Shown here one piece after another: positions 1-8,170 of a stretch of 64,000 nucleotides of DNA. Where the stretch lies: positions 62,001-126,000 of the forward strand of contig JAHDKI010000008.1 of assembly GCA_018436925.1 (NCBI GenBank). The letters are read 5' to 3'. How positions within the stretch are numbered: the stretch's first letter is position 1; every line of letters begins with the position of its first letter. The stretch is from Syntrophaceae bacterium (GTDB lineage Bacteria; Desulfobacterota; Syntrophia; Syntrophales; Smithellaceae). The position numbers and the translations under genes are program-made. The notes below the pieces were generated by a model. It was not told the DNA's origin, made no database searches, and worked only from the letters and a program-made list of their open reading frames with translations.

Positions 1-2
1 CT

Positions 3-137
3 TGTGAGGTCGGACAAGGTCGTGTGATCCGAATTTCCAACGAAGTTGATGCGCACGGGTTTTTGTTGCAAGCTGAACACGCAAGGAAGCGGATAGGCAA
101 AGCTACGGAAGGTATTTCCATGCAAAAATCATTGTGA
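3..137 (+). CDS. C-terminal end of an unidentified protein (5' truncated by window edge)
   Basis: An open frame enters from the left edge and gives 44 codons before a TGA at 135-137. The peptide is mixed and soluble-looking, with a stretch reading GFLLQAEHARKRIGKA, and has no hydrophobic segment. It lies about 85 bases upstream of the membrane glycosyltransferase on the same strand, so it may be the last part of the preceding gene in a polysaccharide cluster. I do not recognise the family, and a chance open frame cannot be excluded. Confidence 0.4.
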   Translation, partial: CEVGQGRVIRISNEVDAHGFLLQAEHARKRIGKATEGISMQKSL

Positions 138-221
138 GGATTACTTTGTTCGGGTTCCCCAATAACGATAAAATGTCTCGGCGCAGGAGATTCAGCCGCG
201 GTTAAGAGAAATTCCGGTGGA

Positions 222-2138
222 ATGATGCAAGTGGAAAAAAACGTGCAATCTAAGCAGGATGCCATATTCAAGGCTTTAATCTATTCATTTTTTTTCATAT
301 TTGTCCTCTTGAGCTTACGTTACCAGTATTTGCTTCTCAGCTACAGAGAGTGGGGGGACGAATCCGAAACCATTGTCGCTGCAAAAATGATGGCGGCGGG
401 CATGAAGCTGTATGCGGAGATATTCAACCAGCATGGACCCCTGACATTTTTGCCGGGGATAATCACTGAGATGATCGGGGACTATGGGATTAAGGGGCAT
501 AGAGTATCCATTGCGTTGCTTCAAATACTGGCCGTTTTCTCAATCTATAATGCTCCGGTACTGAAATCTGTAACGCAGAAAATAATCGCTTCCGCGGTTT
601 CGGTGGTCATGATTATTGTGTTTTTGCCTGATATTTTCGGGCATATGTACAAATATCAGACATTGGCAGGAATTCTACTTGTTGTCATTGGGTCTCAATA
701 CACAATCCCCGCTATTTGTTGTCCTCATCAATTGAATCGTTTCAGGGTGGTTCTCGGGACTATTCTGATCACCTCACTTCCATTTTTGGCGATAACGTAT
801 TTGCCCATTGCGGGCCTGCTGTTTCTGGCTTCCTTGCGAAAACACTATTTGGCGCATGCTATCATTGGCTGCTTTGCCGGGCTTCTGGCCAATATGCTTT
901 TTTTAGGGTTTTACGGATCGTTTTCCGGATTCCTGGCTTTTCATTTGTATTTGAATGCAAAAATACTTCCCCTGTACACGGGTCTTCAGCCGGGCTGGCA
1001 GTTAATCGTCAATGCCGTTAGGACCGCTACTTCAGATTTAGCGCACTTTTTATCATTGATCGTCATCCTTCTGGGCGCAGCAATTCTTGCCTTCAAAGAA
1101 AAATCGTTTCCCTGGCGAACGCTGTTTCTGGTGGCTGGTTTATGCAGTTTGCTGATGCGCGGCGCAGGCTTCCACGGGATGCCGTATTTTTACGCAATCC
1201 TGCCATTGCTCGTTTTAACGTTAAGCGCCATGGAAGATGAATCCCGGGCTTCTAAGTTTGTTGCCATAGGGCTCTTGTTGCTTCTTACACTGAAGGTATC
1301 GCTTTTGCTTCCTGGAGAAAGGCAGAAATTATCGTCCGCGCAAATTCCGAAAGAAACAGAGTTTTCGCAATTGGTTCAACTTTATACAACGAAGGAAGAT
1401 AGAATCATTGCTTATTCCTTCCAAAACTTCCAGTACATAGCCTCAGAGCGATTGCCGGCTTCTGCGCATTTTTTCTATTTTCCGTGGCAGGAGAAATATA
1501 ATGAAAATCCTAAGTATGGCGTGCTTTTCGATGCATGCGAACAAATAAAAGAGTCGGCGCCGAAAGTGATGTCGATTGACAAGTGGAAGGTGTGGGATAA
1601 GTATCCGTGGGACAGCTACGCCACGTGCTTGCAAGCATTTCTTGATTCCAGCTATCAGCAAATTCCTGATAAGCCTTATTACATCCGGAAGGATCTTATC
1701 AGAGATTATGATTCATTTTTGGCCGGCAGCGAAGGCAAAAAAAAGATCGCAAGTCCGCCGTTGAGTAAGGCGCAACCCATTCACTTGAAGCCCTTTCAAT
1801 ACCTCACAAGCCCTCATGAAGATAGAAGGTTGACGGGTCTGGATATTCTGTTTGGAACGTATATTCGCGTAAATCCCGGCGCCGCGCGGCTGATCCTGAC
1901 GCGAGCGAGCGGATCGAATTATGAGGTTGATTTTTCATTGCCTGATTTGCAAGACAACAGATACAAACATTTTGATCTTCCGGAAGATGCCTACGTCGCA
2001 GGCAAGATTGAGTCGCTGACGGGTGGTGGAATTAGTGCCTGGGAAAGCCATAGCCACGACGGCAAAGCCTTTACGTGTCTGATGTTTATTTTTTCCGACG
2101 GCAGTCGTGGTTTTACCCCCGGTTGCCCTATGTTTTAA
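222..2138 (+). CDS. GT-C type integral membrane glycosyltransferase (PMT/ArnT-like)
   Basis: A 638-residue polytopic membrane protein. After one N-terminal transmembrane helix comes an acidic loop with WGDESE (about residues 43-48) and then NQHGPL. This is the layout of GT-C enzymes, which use a polyprenyl-phosphate sugar donor and bind metal through an acidic first periplasmic loop. Around ten hydrophobic segments fill residues 15-370. The last 250 residues are soluble and probably periplasmic. Two ATG codons are in tandem (222 and 225), and GGTGG at 216-220 fits the second better. The neighbours are a RgpF-like protein and a radical SAM protein, consistent with surface polysaccharide or glycan decoration. 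Acceptor and sugar cannot be told from sequence. The region is AT-richer than the rest of the window. Confidence 0.72.
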   Translation: MMQVEKNVQSKQDAIFKALIYSFFFIFVLLSLRYQYLLLSYREWGDESETIVAAKMMAAGMKLYAEIFNQHGPLTFLPGIITEMIGDYGIKGHRVSIALLQILAVFSIYNAPVLKSVTQKIIASAVSVVMIIVFLPDIFGHMYKYQTLAGILLVVIGSQYTIPAICCPHQLNRFRVVLGTILITSLPFLAITYLPIAGLLFLASLRKHYLAHAIIGCFAGLLANMLFLGFYGSFSGFLAFHLYLNAKILPLYTGLQPGWQLIVNAVRTATSDLAHFLSLIVILLGAAILAFKEKSFPWRTLFLVAGLCSLLMRGAGFHGMPYFYAILPLLVLTLSAMEDESRASKFVAIGLLLLLTLKVSLLLPGERQKLSSAQIPKETEFSQLVQLYTTKEDRIIAYSFQNFQYIASERLPASAHFFYFPWQEKYNENPKYGVLFDACEQIKESAPKVMSIDKWKVWDKYPWDSYATCLQAFLDSSYQQIPDKPYYIRKDLIRDYDSFLAGSEGKKKIASPPLSKAQPIHLKPFQYLTSPHEDRRLTGLDILFGTYIRVNPGAARLILTRASGSNYEVDFSLPDLQDNRYKHFDLPEDAYVAGKIESLTGGGISAWESHSHDGKAFTCLMFIFSDGSRGFTPGCPMF

Positions 2139-2193
2139 ATTCAAGCGGGACATCCTACGTCGTTCCCGACAAGAGGAATGGTTTTGGCCGGGT

Positions 2194-3282
2194 TCAATTG
2201 GCTTTAAACATAGTATTTTCCCCCGACCTTTTTCTCGCCCTGCTTAAATGATTCGCGATCAGCGACGCGTTATAGTTTGATACCCTGGATATCACGTGCT
2301 TATAATCGCCGATATCGACCCCCATCGGATTGTCCCGAAGAAGATCGACTTTAATAAAGGGCATTTTGTTGTAAAGGATCAGCTGCTTCCAGAGGAAATG
2401 CGTGACGTTTACTGCCTTGATCCTGAGTTCAAAAAACAAAATCAGGCGACGTAATTTCTTTCCGGGATGAAGGATGAAATTGAATATTTTATGAAAACCT
2501 TTGCCGATGGTGTTCTTTATTTTAGAAAGAACTCTCCCGGCTGAAATGACGGCCTTTTCGATAAGCGCGGCCAGGCTTTTCCGGCGATGATCTTTTCTGC
2601 GCCTGTGAAACAGACGCAAAAAGAGAACGTTTAGTGCTTTCCTGATTCTGATCCCCGCCTTTACGATAAAAAATTGAACACTGTACACAATGGCAAGACT
2701 CAAAAGCAGTCGATGGCGGGTGTATGTTGAAGCCCGGAAACCGGCTTTTAACAAGGTCTGGCTGAGACGCACCTCACCATGCTTGATCACATTCTTTTTG
2801 GATTTCTGAATTTCCATCTCTTTCCAAAATTTCTGAAAGGCGCTGGAAACAAGAACCGTTTTCCTGAAGACGAGAAAATAACTCTGCACATGATAGGCAA
2901 TGTCGTAATTGCTGGTTATGCCCCAGAAATCACAAGCGTTCCCCTTCATCTCGGAAAAGATTTGTTCCAGAGGCAAGAAAGGCCCGTAAACACTGTCATT
3001 GCAGAGAATCAATTCATCAAAGTCATTGAGCGCTTCCGACTGGAGAGCAAACTTCCATCCGGCAAAATCGTATCCTTCGTTTTTCCGGATCAAGACGGCA
3101 TCGCAAACAGGCTTCAGCGTGGCAATGGTTTCCGGGGTGAGAGACGCCGTGGAGACAAAGACCAGTCTGTCCGCAACTTTCCTTATCTCTTGGAGATAGA
3201 ATAAAACATATGGATCCAGGATGTTATCTTTATCGAAATGGGCAAAGATGCAAAGTCTCTTTTCGTGATTGACCTGGCTCAT
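2194..3282 (-). CDS. RgpF-like rhamnan synthesis family protein
   Basis: A 362-residue protein of the rhamnan synthesis F family (RgpF, PF05045). These proteins act in rhamnose-containing polysaccharide or O-antigen assembly as glycosyltransferase-like enzymes. Visible family marks are the opening CIFAHFDKDN, the NEGYDFAGWKFAL block near residues 88-100, the LILCNDSVYGPF block near 112-123 and the C-terminal FIKVDLLRDNP block. A lysine/arginine-rich, partly hydrophobic linker at about residues 195-280 separates the two conserved parts and may sit at the membrane. It converges on the GT-C gene with 55 bases between them. GAGAGGA lies just upstream of the ATG. Confidence 0.8.
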   Translation of the reverse strand: MSQVNHEKRLCIFAHFDKDNILDPYVLFYLQEIRKVADRLVFVSTASLTPETIATLKPVCDAVLIRKNEGYDFAGWKFALQSEALNDFDELILCNDSVYGPFLPLEQIFSEMKGNACDFWGITSNYDIAYHVQSYFLVFRKTVLVSSAFQKFWKEMEIQKSKKNVIKHGEVRLSQTLLKAGFRASTYTRHRLLLSLAIVYSVQFFIVKAGIRIRKALNVLFLRLFHRRRKDHRRKSLAALIEKAVISAGRVLSKIKNTIGKGFHKIFNFILHPGKKLRRLILFFELRIKAVNVTHFLWKQLILYNKMPFIKVDLLRDNPMGVDIGDYKHVISRVSNYNASLIANHLSRARKRSGENTMFKAN

Positions 3283-3542
3283 GTCCTCTCCCCGGGGCAG
3301 TTGTTTCGAACATCAATGAACAGGCGGCCGCGCAGCAGGTTTTTTCGGCCCTCCTGCAGAACCCTCATCCGGTAGGCGCGAAAAAGGCTTTTCGTTCATC
3401 AGGGCCTGAAAAGAACCTTTAACAAAAACAAACGCTACTCCCGCCGAAAGGGCCATGGCCGCAAAAACACATTCCGGCTGGAATGATCCCGGCAAAACTA
3501 TTTTGAATGACGCCATCAACCCGCTCATGTTCTTTGTTGCCT

Positions 3543-4937
3543 TCAAGGTGTCAGGTATGCTTTGAAGCCACAATGGGCGCACTCTTGCGGAAACCGGCCT
3601 GAAAGCACACCGCTGCGAAACGATTGGTAGGCCTCCGATTCCCAGATTTCGCCAAGCGGTTTTTCCAGCACATTGCCGAAACGCATTACGAGGCCGTCGG
3701 GATTATAGCCGGGTTGCAGCATCGGACAAGGATAGACCCCGCCGTCCGGTGATGTGAGGACCCGCTCCGTGCAGAAACAACGCTCCACCGGCGATCGGCG
3801 GACGGGCGGCACTCCGATATTGACACCCAGATCCGCGCCTGTCTTTATCGCCTCTCTCAGCAGTTTGTCCAATCTTGCTTCTCCAAACGTGTTTAGCTCG
3901 TCTGAGTGGTGTCCGTGTTCATAGCTGAAGGTCACATTTTCCACGCCGAGCATCGCGGCAAGCCGGACAAAATCGGGGATCTCCTCCACATTTCCATCCA
4001 TCATGACAAAATTCATCATGGTGCGGCAGGCACTCGCGCTTTCGCGCGCGAGTGTCGTAAAACGCTTGATGTTGGCGCAGGTTTGCGCAAAACTCGCCCC
4101 GATGCGGTAACGTTCATACGTCTGTGGCGTTGCGCCGTCAACGGATGCATAAAGAAAGCCAAGTCCCGCATGGATCAGATTCCGGGCCATCGCTTCATCA
4201 AGCAGCGTCGCATTGCTGGTTATGCCCACCTCGCCGGTTGCGGGAAGGCGCTCGCGGCAGCGTCTGACCACCTCAACAACCTGCGGATACAAAAGCGGTT
4301 CACCCAAAGCCATAATCATGACACAGGAAACATTCGGCACTTCTTCCAGGAGCGCCTCGAAGACACCGGGCGCCATGTGGCTTGTCGCGGCGGGATAATG
4401 CTCATTATTGCGGGGGCACATGGAACAGGCCAGATTGCAGGTATCTGTCACAGGAATGTGAATCTGTTTTAAGGGTGAATCCAGTTCCTGCTTTCCCGAT
4501 CCGCCAACCAGCAGAAGCGAATAGGACTGGACCCTTATCATGCGAGGCTCTTTTCCGCCGGTATGCCAGTGAGAAAAATGAACAACGACATTCCCCGCCT
4601 CGCGAAAAGGAATCCGCAGCCCCGGCGCCGTCCAGGAAGGATCCTCCGGAGTGTTCCATCCGATTTCCATCACGCCCCGGTTTAAGTCCAGCCGTGCCGA
4701 GTTCCGCTTCCGGCGGATCCTCTTTAAGGGGATATCCCAGAACCCGAAATGGCGCTCATGAACCAGGGGGCGAACCCGGGGATACAAATCTATACGGAGA
4801 AAACCATCCTCCCGGCCATAAAGAGAGGCATCTTCAACGACAATCTCCATATCCAGCAAACCATGAGAAACCCACGGCAAACCCAGTGAAAAGGGCTCAG
4901 TAGTCGCCGATCCGTTTTCATTAATGGTCTTTTCCAA
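3543..4937 (-). CDS. Radical SAM/SPASM domain protein
   Basis: A radical SAM enzyme with a C-terminal SPASM domain. The cluster motif is TDTCNLACSMC (CX3CX2C), about 155 residues into the protein. It is followed by the GEPLLYP, TSNATLL and SVDGATPQTYERYR strands typical of the fold. C-terminal cysteines (CFC, YPCPM, CAHCGF) would hold auxiliary iron-sulfur clusters. The first 140 residues form a separate domain I cannot name. I chose TTG at 4937 because AAGGAG stands 6 bases upstream. An in-frame GTG at 5024 would add 29 basic residues but has no ribosome site. The product may modify a peptide or a sugar/lipid in the polysaccharide locus; the substrate is unknown. Confidence 0.8.
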   Translation of the reverse strand: MEKTINENGSATTEPFSLGLPWVSHGLLDMEIVVEDASLYGREDGFLRIDLYPRVRPLVHERHFGFWDIPLKRIRRKRNSARLDLNRGVMEIGWNTPEDPSWTAPGLRIPFREAGNVVVHFSHWHTGGKEPRMIRVQSYSLLLVGGSGKQELDSPLKQIHIPVTDTCNLACSMCPRNNEHYPAATSHMAPGVFEALLEEVPNVSCVMIMALGEPLLYPQVVEVVRRCRERLPATGEVGITSNATLLDEAMARNLIHAGLGFLYASVDGATPQTYERYRIGASFAQTCANIKRFTTLARESASACRTMMNFVMMDGNVEEIPDFVRLAAMLGVENVTFSYEHGHHSDELNTFGEARLDKLLREAIKTGADLGVNIGVPPVRRSPVERCFCTERVLTSPDGGVYPCPMLQPGYNPDGLVMRFGNVLEKPLGEIWESEAYQSFRSGVLSGRFPQECAHCGFKAYLTP

Positions 4938-5079
4938 ATCATTCTCCTTCAACCTGCCGGAAACCGGAAGAGGCGCCTCTTTGATTCCGGCGAGTCGCCG
5001 CCTAATGGATTTCCTGTGATACACGCCTGTGCGTCACTCAGCCGCCAGTGACCGTTTACCCAAAAAATTAAGGCGGGAT

Positions 5080-5108
5080 TCTATAGAAATTCTAAGCTTA
5101 CCTGTCAA
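5080..5108 (-). promoter_or_regulatory. sigma-70 promoter for the radical SAM gene
   Basis: On the minus strand TTGACA (5108-5103) and TATAGA (5085-5080) are separated by 17 bases. Transcription would start near 5073, upstream of both candidate start codons of the radical SAM gene. Confidence 0.6.
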
Positions 5109-5162
5109 TGAAAAGGTTCAATTGAAGGCATACTAAAAAAATAAGAATTTGAGGTTGTCTTT

Positions 5163-5615
5163 TCACTTTTTAAGTTGCCGCACTAAAAAGCGGTCGAGTT
5201 GATTGGCAAAGGCTTGGCGATCTTTCTTGCTGAAAACGGCAGGTCCGCCGGTGATCATGCCGTTGTCCCGCAGACCGCTTAGCAAATCACGCATGCCCAG
5301 ACGATCCTTGATATTATGCTCCGTGTAGAGTGTGCCGCGGGGGTTCATGGCATACGCTTTTTTTGCAACCACCCGGTCGGCAAGCGGAATATCGGCGGTA
5401 ATCACCAGATCGCCCGGTTGGACAAGCCCGGCAATGCGATCATCGGCAATATCCGGCCCCTCTTCAACGATGATCAGCGACAGATTGGCCTGATTTTCCA
5501 GCCTGAGCGGTTTGTTGGCCACAAAGATCAACGGAATATTCAATCGCAGGGACGCTTTCATCAGAATGTCTCGTATTCCATTCGGAAAAGCGTCTGCATC
5601 AACAAATATCTGCAT
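5163..5615 (-). CDS. yaiI: YaiI/YqxD family protein (UPF0178, DUF188)
   Basis: A 150-residue protein of the UPF0178 family. It shows the N-terminal MQIFVDADAFP block, the FVANKPL strand, the VITADIPLADR block with its conserved aspartate, and the NPRGTLYTEHNI block. The fold is related to PIN/NYN nucleases and several conserved acidic residues are present, but no activity is established for the family. The ATG at 5615 has AGAGG four bases upstream; an ATG six codons earlier (5633) is less well placed. It is followed by the AT-rich restriction island, so it probably marks the edge of the older chromosome. Confidence 0.85.
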   Translation of the reverse strand: MQIFVDADAFPNGIRDILMKASLRLNIPLIFVANKPLRLENQANLSLIIVEEGPDIADDRIAGLVQPGDLVITADIPLADRVVAKKAYAMNPRGTLYTEHNIKDRLGMRDLLSGLRDNGMITGGPAVFSKKDRQAFANQLDRFLVRQLKK

Positions 5616-5831
5616 AGCACCTCTGCCGCCCATTGGAAGAAAACACAGGAACGTTGTTTTCTTTTAAACTTTTTCGGTTCAAATGCCACCTTTTAATTTC
5701 TTTTTTCCGCCGGCGCAATCATGATGATTAAATAAAGGGTGAAGGTTCAGGGTGTCCCCCTTGTGTCCCCTTAAGGGCGTCCCCAATGGTTCCTATCCCT
5801 TATTAATGCAAAAAGTTGTTAAACAATTTCA

Positions 5832-5856
5832 CACTATAGTCTGTAGACTTATAGTG
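5832..5856. promoter_or_regulatory. C-box operator of the restriction controller protein
   Basis: A near-perfect dyad of 25 bases. The left arm reads CACTATAGTC and the right arm AGACTTATAGTG, around a central TGT/TGTA. ACT..AGT half-sites with a TGT spacer are the known operator form for controller (C) proteins of type II restriction-modification systems. The dyad lies 22 bases upstream of the controller gene and covers its -35 element, which suits autoregulation. Only one full dyad is clear, whereas many systems have two. Confidence 0.75.
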
Positions 5857-5872
5857 TTCAATCTCTGATAAT
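5844..5872 (+). promoter_or_regulatory. Promoter of the C-R operon, likely leaderless
   Basis: TAGACT (5844-5849) and GATAAT (5867-5872) are 17 bases apart. The -10 ends 6 bases before the ATG at 5879, so transcription would begin at or next to the A of the start codon. No Shine-Dalgarno sequence precedes the ATG. Leaderless controller mRNAs are known in several restriction systems. Confidence 0.6.
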
Positions 5873-5878
5873 CCCGCC

Positions 5879-6178
5879 ATGGAAAAACAACAATCCCGTA
5901 AATTCCATAATTGTTCAATTGAGGAACTGTTCGGAAACGTCTTAAAGCAGCTTCGCTATGAAAAAGGTTTATCTCAAGAAGAGCTTGGCTTTGAGAGTGG
6001 CTACCATCGCACATATATCAGCATGCTTGAGCGCGGGATGAAAAGCCCTTCCTTGAAAACAATCTTTCAATTGGCGAAGGTTCTTGATGTTAACCCTTCC
6101 GCAATGATCGAGAGACTGCAAGATCTCGATCATTGTTCTTCTGGAAAGGAAAGACCAAAGGGCAGCGTGAAAAAATGA
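5879..6178 (+). CDS. Restriction-modification controller protein (HTH-XRE, C protein)
   Basis: A 99-residue protein with one helix-turn-helix of the XRE/Cro type: LRYEKGLSQEELGFESGYHR, then YISMLERGMKSPSLKTI, roughly residues 24-62. The N-terminal 20 residues and a short charged tail flank it. Size, position before the endonuclease and the upstream C-box identify it as the C protein, which activates then represses its own operon and delays endonuclease production after entry into a new host. Its TGA overlaps the ATG of the endonuclease (ATGA at 6175-6178), so the two are translationally coupled. Confidence 0.85.
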   Translation: MEKQQSRKFHNCSIEELFGNVLKQLRYEKGLSQEELGFESGYHRTYISMLERGMKSPSLKTIFQLAKVLDVNPSAMIERLQDLDHCSSGKERPKGSVKK

Positions 6179-6786
6179 AAATTGTAGAGACACATGATAT
6201 CCTCTCCGTCGGAATGTTCTCAAAATCCGAAGAATGGCATATCGCCTCTAAACAGGTGAAAGAAGCAATTCAATCCGTTGACTGGCCCCATGGATCAGGA
6301 ACCTTCACAATCTATCCCCAGAGTGGGAAAAAGCGCGGCGAAGGAAACGGCGTTGTCCCAATCAAAAAGCCGTGTATTGAATATCTTGAGAATTCAGGAT
6401 GGTTAACGGAAAAGCTTCCGCCCCTTAAGAAGGGTGTGATAGTACCCGGTGACCTGGATGCACTTTTGGTTTTAAAGATTGGATACATCGGATTTGAGTG
6501 GGAGACCGGAAACATTTCCTCAAGTCACAGGGCTATTAATAAATTACTTCTTACCATGCAGGACGGTGGTCTTTTAGGCGGTTTTCTGGTCGTTCCCAGC
6601 GATAATCTCAAAACCTTCCTCACTGATCGCATCGGGAATATCGGAGAACTGAGGCCTTACCTGTCTCTTTGGAGTTCTGTTCCCATCAAAGAAGGTGTGC
6701 TTCGCATTGAGGTTGTAGAACACGATGCAACAAGTTTGAATGTTAAAAAAATCCCGAAAGGCACGGACGGAAGAGCGCTGCAATGA
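6175..6786 (+). CDS. BamHI-like type II restriction endonuclease
   Basis: A 203-residue protein that matches BamHI (213 residues) along its length. Shared blocks are NGVVPIK (58-64), E-x-ETGNISS-x-HR near 108-119, NKLLL (122-126), LTDR plus the EL-PY block (149-162), and IPKG-DG (193-199). The BamHI active site (Asp94, Glu111, Glu113) has counterparts in Asp95, Glu108 and Glu110. The acidic EWE triplet in place of ExK is characteristic of BamHI. From this I infer cleavage at GGATCC or a related GATC-containing palindrome. The start is the ATG overlapping the controller stop. It converges on the methyltransferase genes with only 3 bases between stops. The match is recalled from the published BamHI sequence, not aligned by program. 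Confidence 0.88.
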   Translation: MKIVETHDILSVGMFSKSEEWHIASKQVKEAIQSVDWPHGSGTFTIYPQSGKKRGEGNGVVPIKKPCIEYLENSGWLTEKLPPLKKGVIVPGDLDALLVLKIGYIGFEWETGNISSSHRAINKLLLTMQDGGLLGGFLVVPSDNLKTFLTDRIGNIGELRPYLSLWSSVPIKEGVLRIEVVEHDATSLNVKKIPKGTDGRALQ

Positions 6787-6789
6787 AAC

Positions 6790-8157
6790 CTAATATTTTT
6801 GAAGCATCAAAATATATTCTTTCCGCATGGTGTTGGATATGCCCATTATGGGGCGGCTCATCATTTTAATAAGTCTAAATCCTAATTTTGAACCCATCTC
6901 GATCAGCAACTCATGAAGGCCGGGCACTTCATCTGGTGCTTTCTTTAATGCCTTCCCGAGCTGATTGTTATTCGTTCCGACAATAATTGTGCATATCCGC
7001 CCTTTTCGCAGGACACGCGAGCATTCCGATATTACTTTTTCCATATCTGTTTTGTAGAGATAGAATTTTTCTGACAACGTTTTACCGCGAAGACCGATCA
7101 TCTTCTCCCTGAGACTTCCTGTGTCTACGCCTAAAAAGTCCAGGTGAAAGGAATCGTTTTCTATATAGTCTATAGCAAAGCTATAAGGCGGAGAAAAGAT
7201 AATGCCATCTACGGTCGAGTCATCCAGGGGAAGGTTCCTTGCATCAGCCTCAATGACCTTTGAAACAGCCAGATCCTTTTCCATACCTGCAATGACATTT
7301 TGGATCTTTTCTGCGACAAAGATATATCTTTCAAGTATAGCCTTGAACAGATCCACCGGGGTTTTCCTTTGGCTTCTTTCAGAGTATCCCACGCTGTCTA
7401 AATAAGCCAAAAGCAAGAAATTATAGGTATCAAGCGTCTCCTTTTGTTGTTTCGTTAATCTGCCTCTGGTTTGCTTTGTGATATATTGAGCAGCATCTTC
7501 CATAACGGAGAGGGAGTTATTGGCGGAAAGGTTATAGGAGGTCTTTTTCTTTACCCCTCTTCCTCTGGTTTTTTTCTCGAAATAATCAAAAACCTCCATG
7601 TAATTATCCAGTGCTTTTTTTACCCTGGTCAAAGACATGGTCAGCGCATCAATCTTGGTCTGAGTCATTAAAATGCAAAAGGGGCTTGTATCTATTCCGA
7701 CCGAAGAGATCCCCATCAATGATGCCTCAACCATCACCGTCCCTGATCCCATCATAGGGTCCACTATCGTGTCGCCGGGCTTAAGTCCCATTATATTGAT
7801 GAGTCCTTTGATCATCTGGGGGTGGAATTTGCCTCTGTATGGGAAAAGGCCATGGGTCGCATAACCTGTTCTGAACAAGTTTTTTTCAAAAAATGATTTC
7901 AGTCTGGCTGAGGAATGAGCGGGCAATTTCAAAGACTCACCCATGCACATCCTGAAGTGTCGTGTATATTGATTATTGACACGTAAAAAATAACCGCCAT
8001 TCTTTAGCAATTCATCATCAGACAGGATTTGTTTTTCATAAAAGGCGATTTCAAGTTCATAAAAATCGTTAAGATCGGGTGTTAATTCGTAACCGGAAGG
8101 GAAAAGACTTTGAGTGAGAGACTTTGAGAGTATGTTGGAAATATTCGGGAATTCCAA
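6790..8157 (-). CDS. DNA methyltransferase with SPPY motif (probable N4-cytosine type)
   Basis: A 455-residue AdoMet-dependent DNA methyltransferase. The order of motifs is DPMMGSGT (AdoMet-binding, about residue 132) and then FSPPYSFAIDY (catalytic, about residue 317). SPPY is the usual catalytic motif of N4-cytosine enzymes, and BamHI sites are protected by N4-cytosine methylation, so this is the likelier partner of the endonuclease. The N-terminal 120 residues are probably for target recognition or dimerisation. The start is TTG at 8157 with GCGAGG seven bases upstream. It lies 13 bases downstream of a second methyltransferase gene and forms an operon with it. Recognition sequence cannot be read from the protein. 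Confidence 0.82.
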   Translation of the reverse strand: MEFPNISNILSKSLTQSLFPSGYELTPDLNDFYELEIAFYEKQILSDDELLKNGGYFLRVNNQYTRHFRMCMGESLKLPAHSSARLKSFFEKNLFRTGYATHGLFPYRGKFHPQMIKGLINIMGLKPGDTIVDPMMGSGTVMVEASLMGISSVGIDTSPFCILMTQTKIDALTMSLTRVKKALDNYMEVFDYFEKKTRGRGVKKKTSYNLSANNSLSVMEDAAQYITKQTRGRLTKQQKETLDTYNFLLLAYLDSVGYSERSQRKTPVDLFKAILERYIFVAEKIQNVIAGMEKDLAVSKVIEADARNLPLDDSTVDGIIFSPPYSFAIDYIENDSFHLDFLGVDTGSLREKMIGLRGKTLSEKFYLYKTDMEKVISECSRVLRKGRICTIIVGTNNNQLGKALKKAPDEVPGLHELLIEMGSKLGFRLIKMMSRPIMGISNTMRKEYILMLQKY

Positions 8158-8170
8158 ATTCCGACCTCGC

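Noticed and set aside
3313..3582. 89-codon minus-strand frame between the radical SAM and RgpF-like genes
   Set aside because: It overlaps the end of the radical SAM gene by 40 bases, lacks a ribosome site and has no recognised motif beyond one weakly hydrophobic stretch.
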